A stretch of DNA of 41,961 nucleotides from Candidatus Bipolaricaulota bacterium (GCA_014360985.1 JACIWK010000015.1:1-41961), one strand, 5' to 3'. Shown: positions 23,287 to 31,541, counted from the first letter of the stretch. Numbers and translations: made by a program. The notes: a model not told the origin generated them from the sequence alone.

Positions 23287-23628
23287 TCAGCTGCCTGTCA
23301 GGATCTCCCCAACCTCATGCCGCAGCCGAGGCAACTTCGTCTCGATGATGTCCCACACCATCCGGGGGTCAACCTCGGCGTAGCCGTGGATCAGGATGTT
23401 CCGGAACCCGATGATCCGCCTGCATTCCGTGATTTGCTCCGCAAGCGCGGGGTCCAAGCGCGCCAACTGGGCCAAAGCCTCCCCGATGATCTCGAACTGC
23501 CGTTCCACGGCTGACCGCAGCATGGCGTCGTGCTCGAAATCAGCAAGGCTCCTCGCCGTCACGAACCTGGCGATGGAGTCAGCCGCGTGGCTGATGTCGT
23601 GAAGGTACTTCTTGGCCTCAACCCGCAT
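23287..23628 (-). CDS. hepT: HepT-like toxin (DUF86)
   Basis: DUF86/HepT-family protein (113 aa), the RNase-type toxin of the HepT-MNT toxin-antitoxin pair. Seen: the N-terminus RVEAKKYLHDISHAADSI and the active-site pattern FRNILIHGY, the RX4HXY motif. A longer frame reaching 23838 is a shadow of the MNT gene; ATG 23628 matches the family start and overlaps the MNT stop by 11 bases. The toxin is intact by motif. In related systems the MNT partner silences HepT by AMP transfer to its Tyr. It lies antisense to the EFR1 gene in a patch that was later partly duplicated. Confidence 0.88.
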   Translation of the reverse strand: MRVEAKKYLHDISHAADSIARFVTARSLADFEHDAMLRSAVERQFEIIGEALAQLARLDPALAEQITECRRIIGFRNILIHGYAEVDPRMVWDIIETKLPRLRHEVGEILTGS

Positions 23629-23926
23629 AGACGGGGGCCTTCGTTTTCTCCACGGCCTCCCGGAAGTAGGGATTCGTGATGGCCGAGGCCACCACGAGGT
23701 CCACCCGCTTCTTGAACAGGTCTTCCAAAGCTTCCTTGAGACCGAAGAACCGATCCGCGTACCCGGGGCCGATTGGCGGGGCGAACTCGACCACGAAGTC
23801 GAGGTCCCCCAGCTCAGGAAGAGCGCGGTGCGCAACACCAGAGCCGAAGAGATCCAGCCGGCGCACGCCGAACCGGCGACAGATGGTCTCTACCTCTGAA
23901 CGGTGCTGCTCGAGTTCCCGGATCAT
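23618..23926 (-). CDS. mntA: MNT-type nucleotidyltransferase antitoxin
   Basis: Minimal nucleotidyltransferase (102 aa), antitoxin of the HepT-MNT pair. Seen: the catalytic GSX10DXD motif in LFGSGVAHRALPELGDLDFVV, and the C-terminal DLFKKRVDLVVASA. It precedes hepT on the minus strand with an 11-base overlap, the usual order. ATG 23926 gives the family-like IRELEQHRSEVETICRRFGV start. A decayed second copy lies just upstream at 24253-24434. Confidence 0.88.
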   Translation of the reverse strand: MIRELEQHRSEVETICRRFGVRRLDLFGSGVAHRALPELGDLDFVVEFAPPIGPGYADRFFGLKEALEDLFKKRVDLVVASAITNPYFREAVEKTKAPVYAG

Positions 23927-24073
23927 CGCTTCTCCCCCTCAGATCCTCGCCGCAAAAGGGATCTGCGCACAGATGGTAGCGACATGATCCTGACCCCACA
24001 ACGTCCCGTCCCCGACCGCGGCCAGGCTCGCGCCGTTCCGGGAGACAACGCCTCTGCCAGTCGGACACATGTA

Positions 24074-24210
24074 CGATGCCGCTTACCTGCATTCACTCCT
24101 GCCCCGTGGCGGCGATCCAGGTCGAGGGGAAGCGGACCCGGGTGCGGGGCCGCTACCACCACCCCGACGTCCGCGCCGACGACATCGCCGGGCAACGGCG
24201 GGCCGGCTGA
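24074..24210 (+). pseudogene. Duplicated C-terminal fragment of the EFR1 gene
   Basis: Reads TCIHSCPVAAIQVEGKRT and continues to the same stop as the intact EFR1 gene. The flavodoxin part and the first ferredoxin motif are missing. An ATG at 24074 keeps a 45-codon frame open, but there is no ribosome-binding site, so it is a duplication remnant. Confidence 0.8.
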
Positions 24211-24212
24211 CG
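24086..24212 (+). repeat. Direct repeat, copy B
   Basis: Second copy of 23045-23171, offset by exactly 1041 bases. Three mismatches near its left end, then about 100 identical bases. Confidence 0.85.
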
Positions 24213-24252
24213 ACCATCGACCAAGCGCCCCGCGAACCCGCAGCGACGAGAA

Positions 24253-24434
24253 CCTCCGTCTTTTCCACGGCCTCCCGGAAGCAGGGATTCGTGTCGCTGA
24301 GGCCACCACGAGGTCCACCGGTTTCTTGAACAACGCCCCAATCGGCGAGGCGAACTCGACTCCAGCCGGCGCGTGCCGAACCGGCGACAGATGGTCTCTA
24401 CCTCCGAACGGTGTTGCTCGAGTTCCCGGATCAT
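24253..24434 (-). pseudogene. Decayed second copy of the MNT antitoxin gene
   Basis: The minus-strand start at 24434 reads IRELEQHRSEVETICRRFGT, near-identical to the intact antitoxin. Then the frame breaks: the segment with the GSX10DXD catalytic motif is deleted. Homology resumes at the GEFAS and FKKPVDLVVAS region in shifted frames. No HepT copy remains between this and the EFR1 fragment. It cannot make an active nucleotidyltransferase. Confidence 0.82.
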
Positions 24435-24701
24435 CGGTTGTCCTCCCCCAACCCTCGTTCCGAAGCTCGAGTCGCTACGGGGAGGGCAGATCTGCGTCCC
24501 GGAACGAAACCACTTCAAGCACTCGGACCCTGCCCCATCCGGGGGTAGAGCCACAGGACGCCATCTGGGTCGAGAACCAGGGGAAGGCGGCCACGCGCGA
24601 TGGTGGGCGAGGAGGGGGCGGTGCGTTGTGCGGACCGCGTGTCGTCACGCTGTTTCCCAAGCGGCGAGCGTTCTGCCGGCGTGCTGCGACGGACGAACCG
24701 A

Positions 24702-25733
24702 CTACAGCTCTCGGATGTCGAGGTAGAGGGGTGGAACAGGTAGGCGGCCCGCCAAGGGAAGGGCAACAGTCTGGTAGCTCAGGGTCTCCTTGAGAAGGAT
24801 GCGGGGCAACTGCACGAGCGGGTCCCCGTGACTCCGAAACACGGCCAGTAGGTCTGCACCATTCGCATGAGCACGGCACAGGAGATCGGCGAGGATTCGC
24901 TTGAGCTGGCGGCGCCCATCCCGCCCGTCGACGAGCACGTCGAACACGTGCCAGAGGGCGAGGGTCTGCCCGGGAATGGGGAGGCGCGGCAGCGGGAGCA
25001 GTCGGGACAGGGGGTTGATCCCTTCCGCGAGCACGCGGAACAGTCGGGGCACGGCCAGCACCCGCTGTCGATGCACGTGTGAGCAGTCCCAGACACTCGC
25101 CTGGGCATAGCCTCGGCGTGTCTGACTGCTGAACACTCCGCGCAGGTATCCCAGCTCCTCCCCGCGTGCGTAGACCTCTGCCACATCAGGGGGACGGAGG
25201 TCACGCCGTCCCACGGCTTCACCCAGACGCGCGACGGCATCGTTCCAGTTTGGGACTGGGTTGAGCCGGACGCGACCGGGCCGCGTGGGAAGGAGAAGCA
25301 CGGTGAACCCGCCTACCACCTGTCCCCCGCCCTTGGCGAACACCCTCATCGCCTCTTCGTTGTCTCCCTTCACGTGGCCGTAGACGAACCGCGCTCCAGC
25401 GGCTGCGGCCTCTTCCCGAACGGCTTGCCACAGCTCCCACAGGCCCCGCTTCATGCTCCGCCGGTAGGAGGGATCGGAGCGGAGATCGTAGAAGTAGGCA
25501 ACCGGAACGAGCTCTCCCCCAACATACGCTTCCCGGACCGCATAGGCCATCACCCCTACTGGGTGCGCCCCCTCCTGTGCGAGCAGCACGCGCGCCCGCG
25601 GAAAGAGGTCCGAGCGGTAGAAGAACGTCGTCCGCTCAGAGGAGATGCGCGCGTCGTGTCCCTGGGGGCTTGCCTTCTCTAACCGCCGGAGCTCACCCTC
25701 GTCCGCCGGGTCGGCCTCGCGGATTGTGGCCAT
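24702..25733 (-). CDS. GNAT-family acetyltransferase-like protein
   Basis: Protein of 343 aa with an N-terminal GNAT fold: ATIREADPADEGELRRLE start, VGVMAYAVREAYVGGE beta strands, YFYDLRSDPSYRRSMKRGLW acetyl-CoA-binding-like segment, then AGARFVYGHVKGDNEEAMRVFAKGG. The second half (about 190-343) has no clear motif but could be a second, degenerate GNAT domain. The acetyl acceptor is unknown. An AGTATAGGCCGC block (TATACT on this strand) ends 9 bases before the ATG, suggesting a leaderless or nearly leaderless transcript. Confidence 0.75.
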   Translation of the reverse strand: MATIREADPADEGELRRLEKASPQGHDARISSERTTFFYRSDLFPRARVLLAQEGAHPVGVMAYAVREAYVGGELVPVAYFYDLRSDPSYRRSMKRGLWELWQAVREEAAAAGARFVYGHVKGDNEEAMRVFAKGGGQVVGGFTVLLLPTRPGRVRLNPVPNWNDAVARLGEAVGRRDLRPPDVAEVYARGEELGYLRGVFSSQTRRGYAQASVWDCSHVHRQRVLAVPRLFRVLAEGINPLSRLLPLPRLPIPGQTLALWHVFDVLVDGRDGRRQLKRILADLLCRAHANGADLLAVFRSHGDPLVQLPRILLKETLSYQTVALPLAGRLPVPPLYLDIREL

Positions 25734-25742
25734 CGCAAGAAG

Positions 25743-25754
25743 AGTATAGGCCGC
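25743..25754 (-). promoter_or_regulatory. Putative -10 element TATACT, shared 12-bp block
   Basis: On the minus strand GCGGCCTATACT, 9 bases before ATG 25733. The same 12 bases occur before the gene starting at 30469. No clear -35 is visible. Confidence 0.5.
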
Positions 25755-25809
25755 TCACGGCGGATCTCCACGCACGCCATCGCGCCGGTGGCCCCGCAGA
25801 GAGCACGGG

Positions 25810-25890
25810 ATCCCCGCGGTAGGAACCGTGGCCCGTACGCCGAACGGGCCCGTACGGACAACCAACCACGGACCTGCGGATGTCCGCACG
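25810..25890 (-). terminator. Hairpin-rich segment after the acyltransferase-like gene
   Basis: On the minus strand, TGCGGA/TCCGCA (25874-25887) is followed by nested CCGTGG/CCACGG and CCGTACG/CGTACGG pairs. Then comes GTTCCT, the same tail as after other hairpins in this window. Confidence 0.4.
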
Positions 25891-25895
25891 GGCGG

Positions 25896-26891
25896 TTAGC
25901 GGTGTCGCCCTCGTTCTCGGCGCGGGCGGGCGAAGGCCTCCTCGTGTCGGCGACGAACCCTCTCTACGAGGTCCTCCACGGTCCCCTCGGTCGGGGAGAA
26001 CGCGGACAGGGGCATGGGTTCGCTGAACCGAATCCGCGGGACCCGTTCTGGGGCCACGTCGGGGCGACCAAACCCGCGCTGGGCGTTCTCAAGAAGCCGA
26101 CGCACCAATCGATCCGAAGTCCCTTCCTCGAGGTACCCAACGAGCAACACGGGCCTCTCCCCTGGTTCGTCCGCCAACCCCCGCACAATGCGACCGATCC
26201 CGGGGTACCACCGCTTCGCGGAGCGGCTCCAGCCCCCGGGCGCGATGAGAAGGGCGCCCCCGCCCCGCACGTGGGCCGCTGCGGCCTCCAGCGCGGTCCG
26301 GTTCCGTTGCCGGGCCGTCGGGCGCGGGGGAACGGGGCGGAGCCGGGTGGCCCAGTACGCCACGACCAATCGCCCAAGCCCCCCCTGCCAAAGCTGCTTC
26401 CACCATTGGTTGACCGGAAGCTCGACCGAGATCGCGTACTGCCCGAACGCAGGCAGGAACTTCTCGAGAAAGCTCGCCGCCACGATCCGGTAGTCGGGGC
26501 GCGCGACGTGGGCGCTCACGAGGAACGGCGTGAGAAGCGTGGGGTGATTTCCATAGAGGATCACGGGCTCCGAGGCCAGAGCGGCGCTGGTTGCAGGAGG
26601 AACCTCGGATGCCCAACGTCCGACCCCTTCATCGAGGAGCCATCGCGACGCGCGGGCCAGACCCTCTCCTGCCATCCGCCGGTCGAGCTCGTACGAGACG
26701 TCGAGGAGGGCCTGGAGGGGGTACAGACGGTTCCAAAACCGGAGCCAGAATCCCAGGCCAGGCTCGGCCACCGCCTTGTACCACAGGTCGCGAATCGAGC
26801 CGACGTCCCCGTCGGCGTAGGCCACGCGCAGCTGACGGATGAGGTCCGCCCACCGGCGCCTGAACCCGCGCTTCCTACGCGTTTCGTCCAC
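25896..26891 (-). CDS. Divergent PlsC-like acyltransferase family protein
   Basis: Protein of 331 aa resembling 1-acylglycerol-phosphate acyltransferases in layout: EPVILYGNHPTLLTPFLVSA aligned with block I, IVAASFLEKFLPAFG in the middle, and LLIAPGGWSRSAKRWYPGIG aligned with block III. The usual NHX4D has Thr in place of Asp, and the usual PEGTRS reads PGGWSRS. Catalysis by the classical His-Asp pair is therefore doubtful. It may be an inactive relative, or use another mechanism on lipid or glycerol substrates. It lies downstream of a membrane Fe-S protein gene, with a palindrome between them. Confidence 0.6.
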   Translation of the reverse strand: MDETRRKRGFRRRWADLIRQLRVAYADGDVGSIRDLWYKAVAEPGLGFWLRFWNRLYPLQALLDVSYELDRRMAGEGLARASRWLLDEGVGRWASEVPPATSAALASEPVILYGNHPTLLTPFLVSAHVARPDYRIVAASFLEKFLPAFGQYAISVELPVNQWWKQLWQGGLGRLVVAYWATRLRPVPPRPTARQRNRTALEAAAAHVRGGGALLIAPGGWSRSAKRWYPGIGRIVRGLADEPGERPVLLVGYLEEGTSDRLVRRLLENAQRGFGRPDVAPERVPRIRFSEPMPLSAFSPTEGTVEDLVERVRRRHEEAFARPRRERGRHR

Positions 26892-26911
26892 CCGTGCTCA
26901 CCCCGGCCGAT

Positions 26912-26948
26912 CCCCCAAGGATACCCCGCTGCGCAGCGGGCCTGGGGG
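26912..26948 (-). terminator. Palindromic hairpin between two minus-strand genes
   Basis: Inner perfect palindrome CCCGCTGCGCAGCGGG (26925-26940) inside an outer CCCCCA/TGGGGG pair (26912-26917 with 26943-26948). It lies downstream of the gene ending at 27007. No T-run is present. Confidence 0.45.
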
Positions 26949-27006
26949 TGCGCGGCCCCAGGGCCGGCCGTGCAGGGGGTCACACCGCTCGGCCCGGACG
27001 GGAGGG

Positions 27007-27921
27007 TCAGGACCGACGCCAGAACGGGCGCAACCGGAGGGCCCCCGCCCGACACACGCCCGTGCAGGTCCCGCACAGCAGGCACTCCGTGGCGTCGACC
27101 GCCCCCCCGTGCATCGCCCCCACGGGACAGGCCCGGGTGCAGAGACCGCAGTCCCGACACCCCTCGCCCGCCTCGACGCGGAACAGGCTGAACCGCGACA
27201 GGATCGAGAGGAGTGCTCCGTACGGGCAGAGGACGCGGCAGAACGGGCGAAACAGGACGGCGGACAGGACCGCAAACAACGCGGAGAACGCGATCGTGGC
27301 CGGGGTCCCCCCCCACGCGAACAGGGGCTTGAACGGGGAGAACCCGTCGAAGATGACCGTGTGGACCACGAGCACCCGTGCCACGAGGTACACGAGCACG
27401 ACGTAGCGAACCCAGCTCAAGGCCCTCCACACCCGGTCCGGGACCTTCAGGGCCCACTTCCGGACGTGGATCAGTTCCTGGAGCGCCCCAAACGGGCACA
27501 CGTACCCGCAGTAGAGACGGCCCATGAGGAGAGCGCCGACCACGGGGACAAAGAACATAAGGAGGTAGGCAGTCCCCGCCTTGAGAAACACGTTCTGCAC
27601 CGCAGCGGTGGGGCAGAGGAACCCGCCCATGAAGAACCCGAGCACGGCCACCGCAACGACGAGGTAGACCCGGCGCAGCCACGGTCGTCCGAGGAACGCG
27701 AGAACCCCCGCCCCGATCATGAACGCCCCGAGAAGGGCCAGCTTCACCTCCTGGCGGTGGATGAAGAACCGTGGCCCAGCCTCGGTCTGGGGCTGCCCGT
27801 AGTCCCGTGCCTCCGCCGGCGGACCGAACGCGGGCTCGTCGCCGAACCCCCCGAACGACTGGGCCACCCCCCCGCCTGCCGCGACGAACAAGGCAAGTGC
27901 GATCAGAACACTGGTCCGCAC
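27007..27921 (-). CDS. NapH-like membrane 4Fe-4S protein
   Basis: Membrane electron-transfer protein (304 aa) of the NapH/NosR-C-terminal/CcoG-like group. Seen: an N-terminal signal-like helix (SVLIALALFVAAGGGVA), several hydrophobic spans (about 60-75, 82-105, 118-135, 170-190, 205-225), two membrane-edge motifs CGYVCPFGALQE and CRVLCPYGALLS, and two C-terminal 4Fe-4S motifs (CRDCGLCTRACP, CLLCGTCTGVC). Such proteins carry electrons across or along the membrane in quinol- or flavin-linked chains. The neighbouring upstream gene encodes a lipoprotein with an 8-base gap, so the two are probably co-transcribed and may act together at the cell surface. Confidence 0.8.
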   Translation of the reverse strand: MRTSVLIALALFVAAGGGVAQSFGGFGDEPAFGPPAEARDYGQPQTEAGPRFFIHRQEVKLALLGAFMIGAGVLAFLGRPWLRRVYLVVAVAVLGFFMGGFLCPTAAVQNVFLKAGTAYLLMFFVPVVGALLMGRLYCGYVCPFGALQELIHVRKWALKVPDRVWRALSWVRYVVLVYLVARVLVVHTVIFDGFSPFKPLFAWGGTPATIAFSALFAVLSAVLFRPFCRVLCPYGALLSILSRFSLFRVEAGEGCRDCGLCTRACPVGAMHGGAVDATECLLCGTCTGVCRAGALRLRPFWRRS

Positions 27922-27929
27922 GCGAACCC

Positions 27930-28583
27930 CTACCCCTCAGCGCTGAGCAGGGCGTCGTACCGCCAGAAGAGCCCCTCGCCCACGATGAGAAGGGGGAAAG
28001 GCTTCCCATCCCGCATCACGTAGAACAAGCGAACGGGGAGGGTTCGGCCCACCAGGGCGGGGGGAACGCTTGGCAGGGCGAGGCTGACCCCACCTACGGA
28101 GAGCACGTCGCCGCTCACGCTGGCGTCCCCAACCACCGAGGCCAGGGTGTACCCCACGGGGGGATCAAAGGGGTACGTTCCAGTCCAGGCCTGAGACCAC
28201 GCGCCATCTGGGGTCGGAGCCGTGACCCGAATCGGGAGGACCCCTTCCTCATAGCCCTCCTTCGTACACGTCTTGGAGATCTTCAGGAACCCGTCGCCCA
28301 CTTCGGCCAACGAAAGAATCACCCACTTCTCGATCACGTTCGGCTGGACTTCGTTCCACGGGGTCTCCGCCAAGATCTGCACGCCCGCGGTGGTGATGTC
28401 GTACGCGTACGGGCTGGGGAGCGTGCAGTTGGCATGCGTCTTGTACACGCGAATCCCCACCTCGCCCCATGTCCCGACCGGCGCCGTGATGGACCTGTAG
28501 CTGAACACGAAGTCACACCCCAACGAAACCAGTCCCACCGCCCCTGCCAACGCGATGGCGATTGCCCACGTTCTCACGCTCAT
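27930..28583 (-). CDS. Predicted lipoprotein of unknown function
   Basis: Protein of 217 aa. Seen: a short positive N-terminus, a hydrophobic stretch and a lipobox LVSLGCD, so lipid attachment at Cys23 is likely. The remainder is beta-rich with no motif I recognise. The open frame extends to 28880, but ATG 28583 has AGGAG at good distance and gives the signal peptide directly. Co-directional with the NapH-like gene 8 bases downstream. Confidence 0.7.
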   Translation of the reverse strand: MSVRTWAIAIALAGAVGLVSLGCDFVFSYRSITAPVGTWGEVGIRVYKTHANCTLPSPYAYDITTAGVQILAETPWNEVQPNVIEKWVILSLAEVGDGFLKISKTCTKEGYEEGVLPIRVTAPTPDGAWSQAWTGTYPFDPPVGYTLASVVGDASVSGDVLSVGGVSLALPSVPPALVGRTLPVRLFYVMRDGKPFPLLIVGEGLFWRYDALLSAEG

Positions 28584-28760
28584 CGTCACACACTCCTGGT
28601 GCGCCAGGCCTCTACAATCGCGGCCCCGCGCGAGGGGAGACTGTGCCCGGGGGTGGTGGAAGCTCCGTGTCTCGATTGTGAAGGAATCACGGAGAACCCC
28701 TCCCTTGACGAGGCCCACCCCTCCATTGTGAGCTCGCAGCGCAAGCCTTACCCTACGCGC

Positions 28761-29183
28761 ATGGATCGGACCGAACTGCCTGCCGCGTTCCCGCTCCTGT
28801 TCCTCGCGTCCTTCGTGGGGATCTGGATCTTCGTGACATGGATCGCGTCCCGGGCGAGCGGGTGGCACCGCCTTGCGCAACGGTTCGGGAGCCCTGGGCC
28901 GTTCGCCTTGGTCGGGGAGCGAGTACGGTTCGCCTCGGCCCAGATCGGGTGGGGAAACTACAGCGGGGCCATCGAGCTACGCGCCAGCACGTCCGGGTTC
29001 TACGTGGCCCCGATCTGGGCGTTCCGGCCGTTCCACCCGCCGCTGTTCGTCCCATGGAGTGAGATCGTGGTCCACCCTGCGCGGGGTCCGGGCGCAGCTC
29101 CGTGGCTAACCTTCCGCTCGGTTCCCGGTGCACGGATTCGGTTCTCCAGGCGCGCGTTCACGCTCCTCCGCCCCTACCTCTGA
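28761..29183 (+). CDS. Small membrane-anchored protein of unknown function
   Basis: Protein of 140 aa with one N-terminal hydrophobic helix (AAFPLLFLASFVGIWIFVTW) followed by a soluble, beta-rich domain. The pattern YVAPIWAFRPFHPPLFVPW then SEIVV resembles small PH-like membrane-bound domains, but I cannot name the family. The long upstream extension of this frame is antisense shadow. The 3' end overlaps the convergent flavoprotein gene by 10 bases. Confidence 0.6.
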   Translation: MDRTELPAAFPLLFLASFVGIWIFVTWIASRASGWHRLAQRFGSPGPFALVGERVRFASAQIGWGNYSGAIELRASTSGFYVAPIWAFRPFHPPLFVPWSEIVVHPARGPGAAPWLTFRSVPGARIRFSRRAFTLLRPYL

Positions 29184-30469
29184 GAGAGGCGCCCGCGGGC
29201 AAGCTCGGCCGCGCTTCGCCCGGCGAGGCGCCCGGTGGAGAACGCCGCCTGGAGGTTGTAGCCCCCCGTGTCGCCGTCCACGTCAAGAAATTCGCCCGCG
29301 AAGAACAGCCCTGGAACGAGCCGGCTCTGCAGCATCTTTGGATCCACTTCGGCAAGACGGACCCCACCTGCGGTGACCATCGCCTCGTTCCAGCTTCCCA
29401 CGGAGCGGACGGGGAACGGGTGCCCCCCCTCGGCCCCTGCGGCGAGGCTCGCCGCCAGCGTGTGGCGGACGTCCCGGCGAAGCTCCGCTGCCTTCGTCCC
29501 CCCGTCGAGCCCCACCGAGGAGACCAGGGCCCGGGCGAGGCATGCCACCATCCCCATTCCCTGGAGAAGGTTCGTCACCGTTCGCTTGCCGTGGGCGGCG
29601 ATCTCCGCCCCAAGGCGCGCTTCGGTCGCGGCGAGATCCCCCGCCCCGGCAAGAAGCCCGACGCGGACCACGTCACCGGGAAGGACGTGGCGCGACAGGT
29701 CCAGGACCGCCGGCCCGGAGAGACCGCGGTGGGTGAACAGGATCTCCCCGTGTCCGCTTGCGACCTTCTTCAGGTTCCGGACGAGCGACAGGGCAGTGGA
29801 TAGGGAGACCCCCGCGCAGGGGGCGAACGGCGCGAATGCCCTCCGCTCGATCCGCAACGGGACGAGCGCTGGGCGGGGCGGAACCACTGAGTGGCCCAGC
29901 GATGCCGCGAGCCGGTAGCCGTCGCCGGTGGCGCCCAACGTGGGGTACGACCGCCCCCCCGTTGCCAGGACGAGCGTCGTGCCCTCGAGAACTGGATCTC
30001 CCTCTGGCGAACCGAAGACGACGAACCTGGAACGCTCGACCCCCACGGACCGGATCCGAACCCCCGTTCTCAGCTCCACCCTTCGCCGCCGGGCTGTGGC
30101 GAGAAGGAAGGCGAGCACGTCCCCTGCCCGTCGGGAACAGGGGAAGACGCGGCCGGCGGGGTCCCCGGCCAGGGGGACGCCCCGCTGGGCGAACCAGTGG
30201 ACGAGATCGGTGTTGGAGAACCCGTAGAGGGCGGGCCGGAGAAACCGCCCCGCGTCACCCGGCCGGTCGCCGCCGCCGTAGTGGGCGAGGAAGTCCGCGA
30301 CCTCTCCCTCGTGGGTGAGGTTGCACGCCCCTCCGCCGGAGGCGAGGAGCTTCCGGCCAGGGCTCGGCAGGTGTTCGAGGACGATCGACCGCACCCCCTC
30401 TTCCGCAGCGGCGATCGCCGCGAACAAGCCCGCCGGACCCCCCCCCAGGACGACCACGTCCCACACCAT
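29174..30469 (-). CDS. HI0933/YhiN-type NAD(P)/FAD-dependent oxidoreductase
   Basis: Flavoprotein of 431 aa. Seen: the dinucleotide-binding VVVLGGGPAGLFAAIAAAEEG, the family hallmark GRKLLASGGGACNLTH, GRVFPCSRRAGDVL, VLATGGRSYPTLGATGDGY, FTHRGLSGPAVLDLS, and GLFFAGEFLDVDGDTGGYNLQ. These are the HI0933-family motifs; the reaction in vivo is not known for most members. The frame stays open to 30733, but ATG 30469 gives the exact family N-terminus. TATACT lies 7 bases upstream, in the same 12-bp block seen before the gene at 25733. Confidence 0.88.
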   Translation of the reverse strand: MVWDVVVLGGGPAGLFAAIAAAEEGVRSIVLEHLPSPGRKLLASGGGACNLTHEGEVADFLAHYGGGDRPGDAGRFLRPALYGFSNTDLVHWFAQRGVPLAGDPAGRVFPCSRRAGDVLAFLLATARRRRVELRTGVRIRSVGVERSRFVVFGSPEGDPVLEGTTLVLATGGRSYPTLGATGDGYRLAASLGHSVVPPRPALVPLRIERRAFAPFAPCAGVSLSTALSLVRNLKKVASGHGEILFTHRGLSGPAVLDLSRHVLPGDVVRVGLLAGAGDLAATEARLGAEIAAHGKRTVTNLLQGMGMVACLARALVSSVGLDGGTKAAELRRDVRHTLAASLAAGAEGGHPFPVRSVGSWNEAMVTAGGVRLAEVDPKMLQSRLVPGLFFAGEFLDVDGDTGGYNLQAAFSTGRLAGRSAAELARGRLSQR

Positions 30470-30476
30470 GGGGGCC

Positions 30477-30488
30477 AGTATAGGCCGC
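30477..30488 (-). promoter_or_regulatory. Putative -10 element TATACT, shared 12-bp block
   Basis: On the minus strand GCGGCCTATACT, identical to 25743-25754, and 7 bases before ATG 30469. It implies a leaderless or very short leader transcript. Confidence 0.5.
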
Positions 30489-30530
30489 CCCGCGGTTGCG
30501 GAGCGAGTGGGGATGGGGTAGGACCAGCTC

Positions 30531-31541
30531 ATGGACCGCGCCACGATCGCTCGACTGCCGAAGTTCGACCTCCACTGCCACCTCGACGGCTCGCTCCGCC
30601 CAGGGACGGTGCGCGAACTGTGGGATGACTTGCCAGAGAGACGAAGGCCGCACATTGCGGATGAGGTGGGGAAGGCTGTCCTCCCCCCGATGCCGTGCAC
30701 GCTCGAGACGTACCTCGAAGCGTTCCGGATCACGGTCGCCCTCCTCCAGACCCCCGACGCCCTCGAACGGGCGGCGTTCGAGCTGTGCCAGGACGCGGCA
30801 AACGAGAACGTAGTCTACATCGAAGTCCGGTTTGCCCCCCTTCTCCACCTGCGCCGGGGGATGAGCCCGAGCCGGGTCGTCGAGGCAGCCCTCGCCGGGA
30901 TGCGCCGGGCCGAGGCCGAGCTCCCTATCCGCACCGGGCTCATCCTGTGCGCGATGCGCAACGAGCCCCCGGAACGCTCAGAGAAGGTAGCCCGTCTCGC
31001 CGCGCGGTACGGAGATCAGGGGGTGGTGGGGTTCGACCTCGCCGGGCCCGAGGAGGGGTTTCCCCTCTCCCCACACGTCCAGGCGATCCGCCTTGCCCAG
31101 GAGGCGGGGGTCCATGTGACCCTCCACGCTGGGGAGGGGTGCTGCCCGGAGCACATCGCTGAGGCCCTCGACCTCGGGGCAGAGCGGATCGGGCACGGCG
31201 TCTACCTGTTCCAGGACCCCGCAACCGAGGCACGGGTGCGGGAGGCGGGAATCCCGCTCGAGGTCTGCCCAACGAGCAACCTCCAGATCTCGGGGATCAT
31301 GCGCTCGCTCGCCGACCACCCCCTCAAGCGCTACCTCGACGGGGGAATCCGGGTGACGGTGAACACCGACAACCGGCTCATGTCCCGGACCTCATCCACC
31401 GACGAGCTGTGGCAGGTCGTCGAGGCGTTCGGCCTGGGCCCGGACGAGGTGCGGGCGATCCTCCTCGCGAGCGCCGAGGCGTCGTTCGCCCCGCCGCGGA
31501 TCAAGGACGAGGTCCGTGCCCAGGTGTTGGCCTCCCTGTAG
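30531..31541 (+). CDS. add: Adenosine deaminase
   Basis: Metal-dependent deaminase (336 aa) converting adenosine to inosine in purine salvage. Seen: the zinc motif FDLHCHLDGS, YIEVRFAP, GFDLAGPE, HAGEG with the catalytic region, RIGHGVYLF, EVCPTSNLQISG, and NTDNRLMSRTS carrying the metal-binding Asp. All expected metal and catalytic residues appear to be present. The related aminofutalosine deaminase or adenine deaminase are possible alternatives. It is transcribed divergently from the HI0933-type gene, with 61 bases between their start codons. Confidence 0.9.
   Translation: MDRATIARLPKFDLHCHLDGSLRPGTVRELWDDLPERRRPHIADEVGKAVLPPMPCTLETYLEAFRITVALLQTPDALERAAFELCQDAANENVVYIEVRFAPLLHLRRGMSPSRVVEAALAGMRRAEAELPIRTGLILCAMRNEPPERSEKVARLAARYGDQGVVGFDLAGPEEGFPLSPHVQAIRLAQEAGVHVTLHAGEGCCPEHIAEALDLGAERIGHGVYLFQDPATEARVREAGIPLEVCPTSNLQISGIMRSLADHPLKRYLDGGIRVTVNTDNRLMSRTSSTDELWQVVEAFGLGPDEVRAILLASAEASFAPPRIKDEVRAQVLASL

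Noticed and set aside
25874-25887. TGCGGA-TG-TCCGCA as an isolated operator palindrome
   Set aside because: It lies downstream of a gene end and next to further hairpins, so it is more likely part of a terminator region.
26404-26412. Another GTTGACC match
   Set aside because: A single copy inside the acyltransferase-like coding sequence, without an 11-bp partner; chance occurrence.
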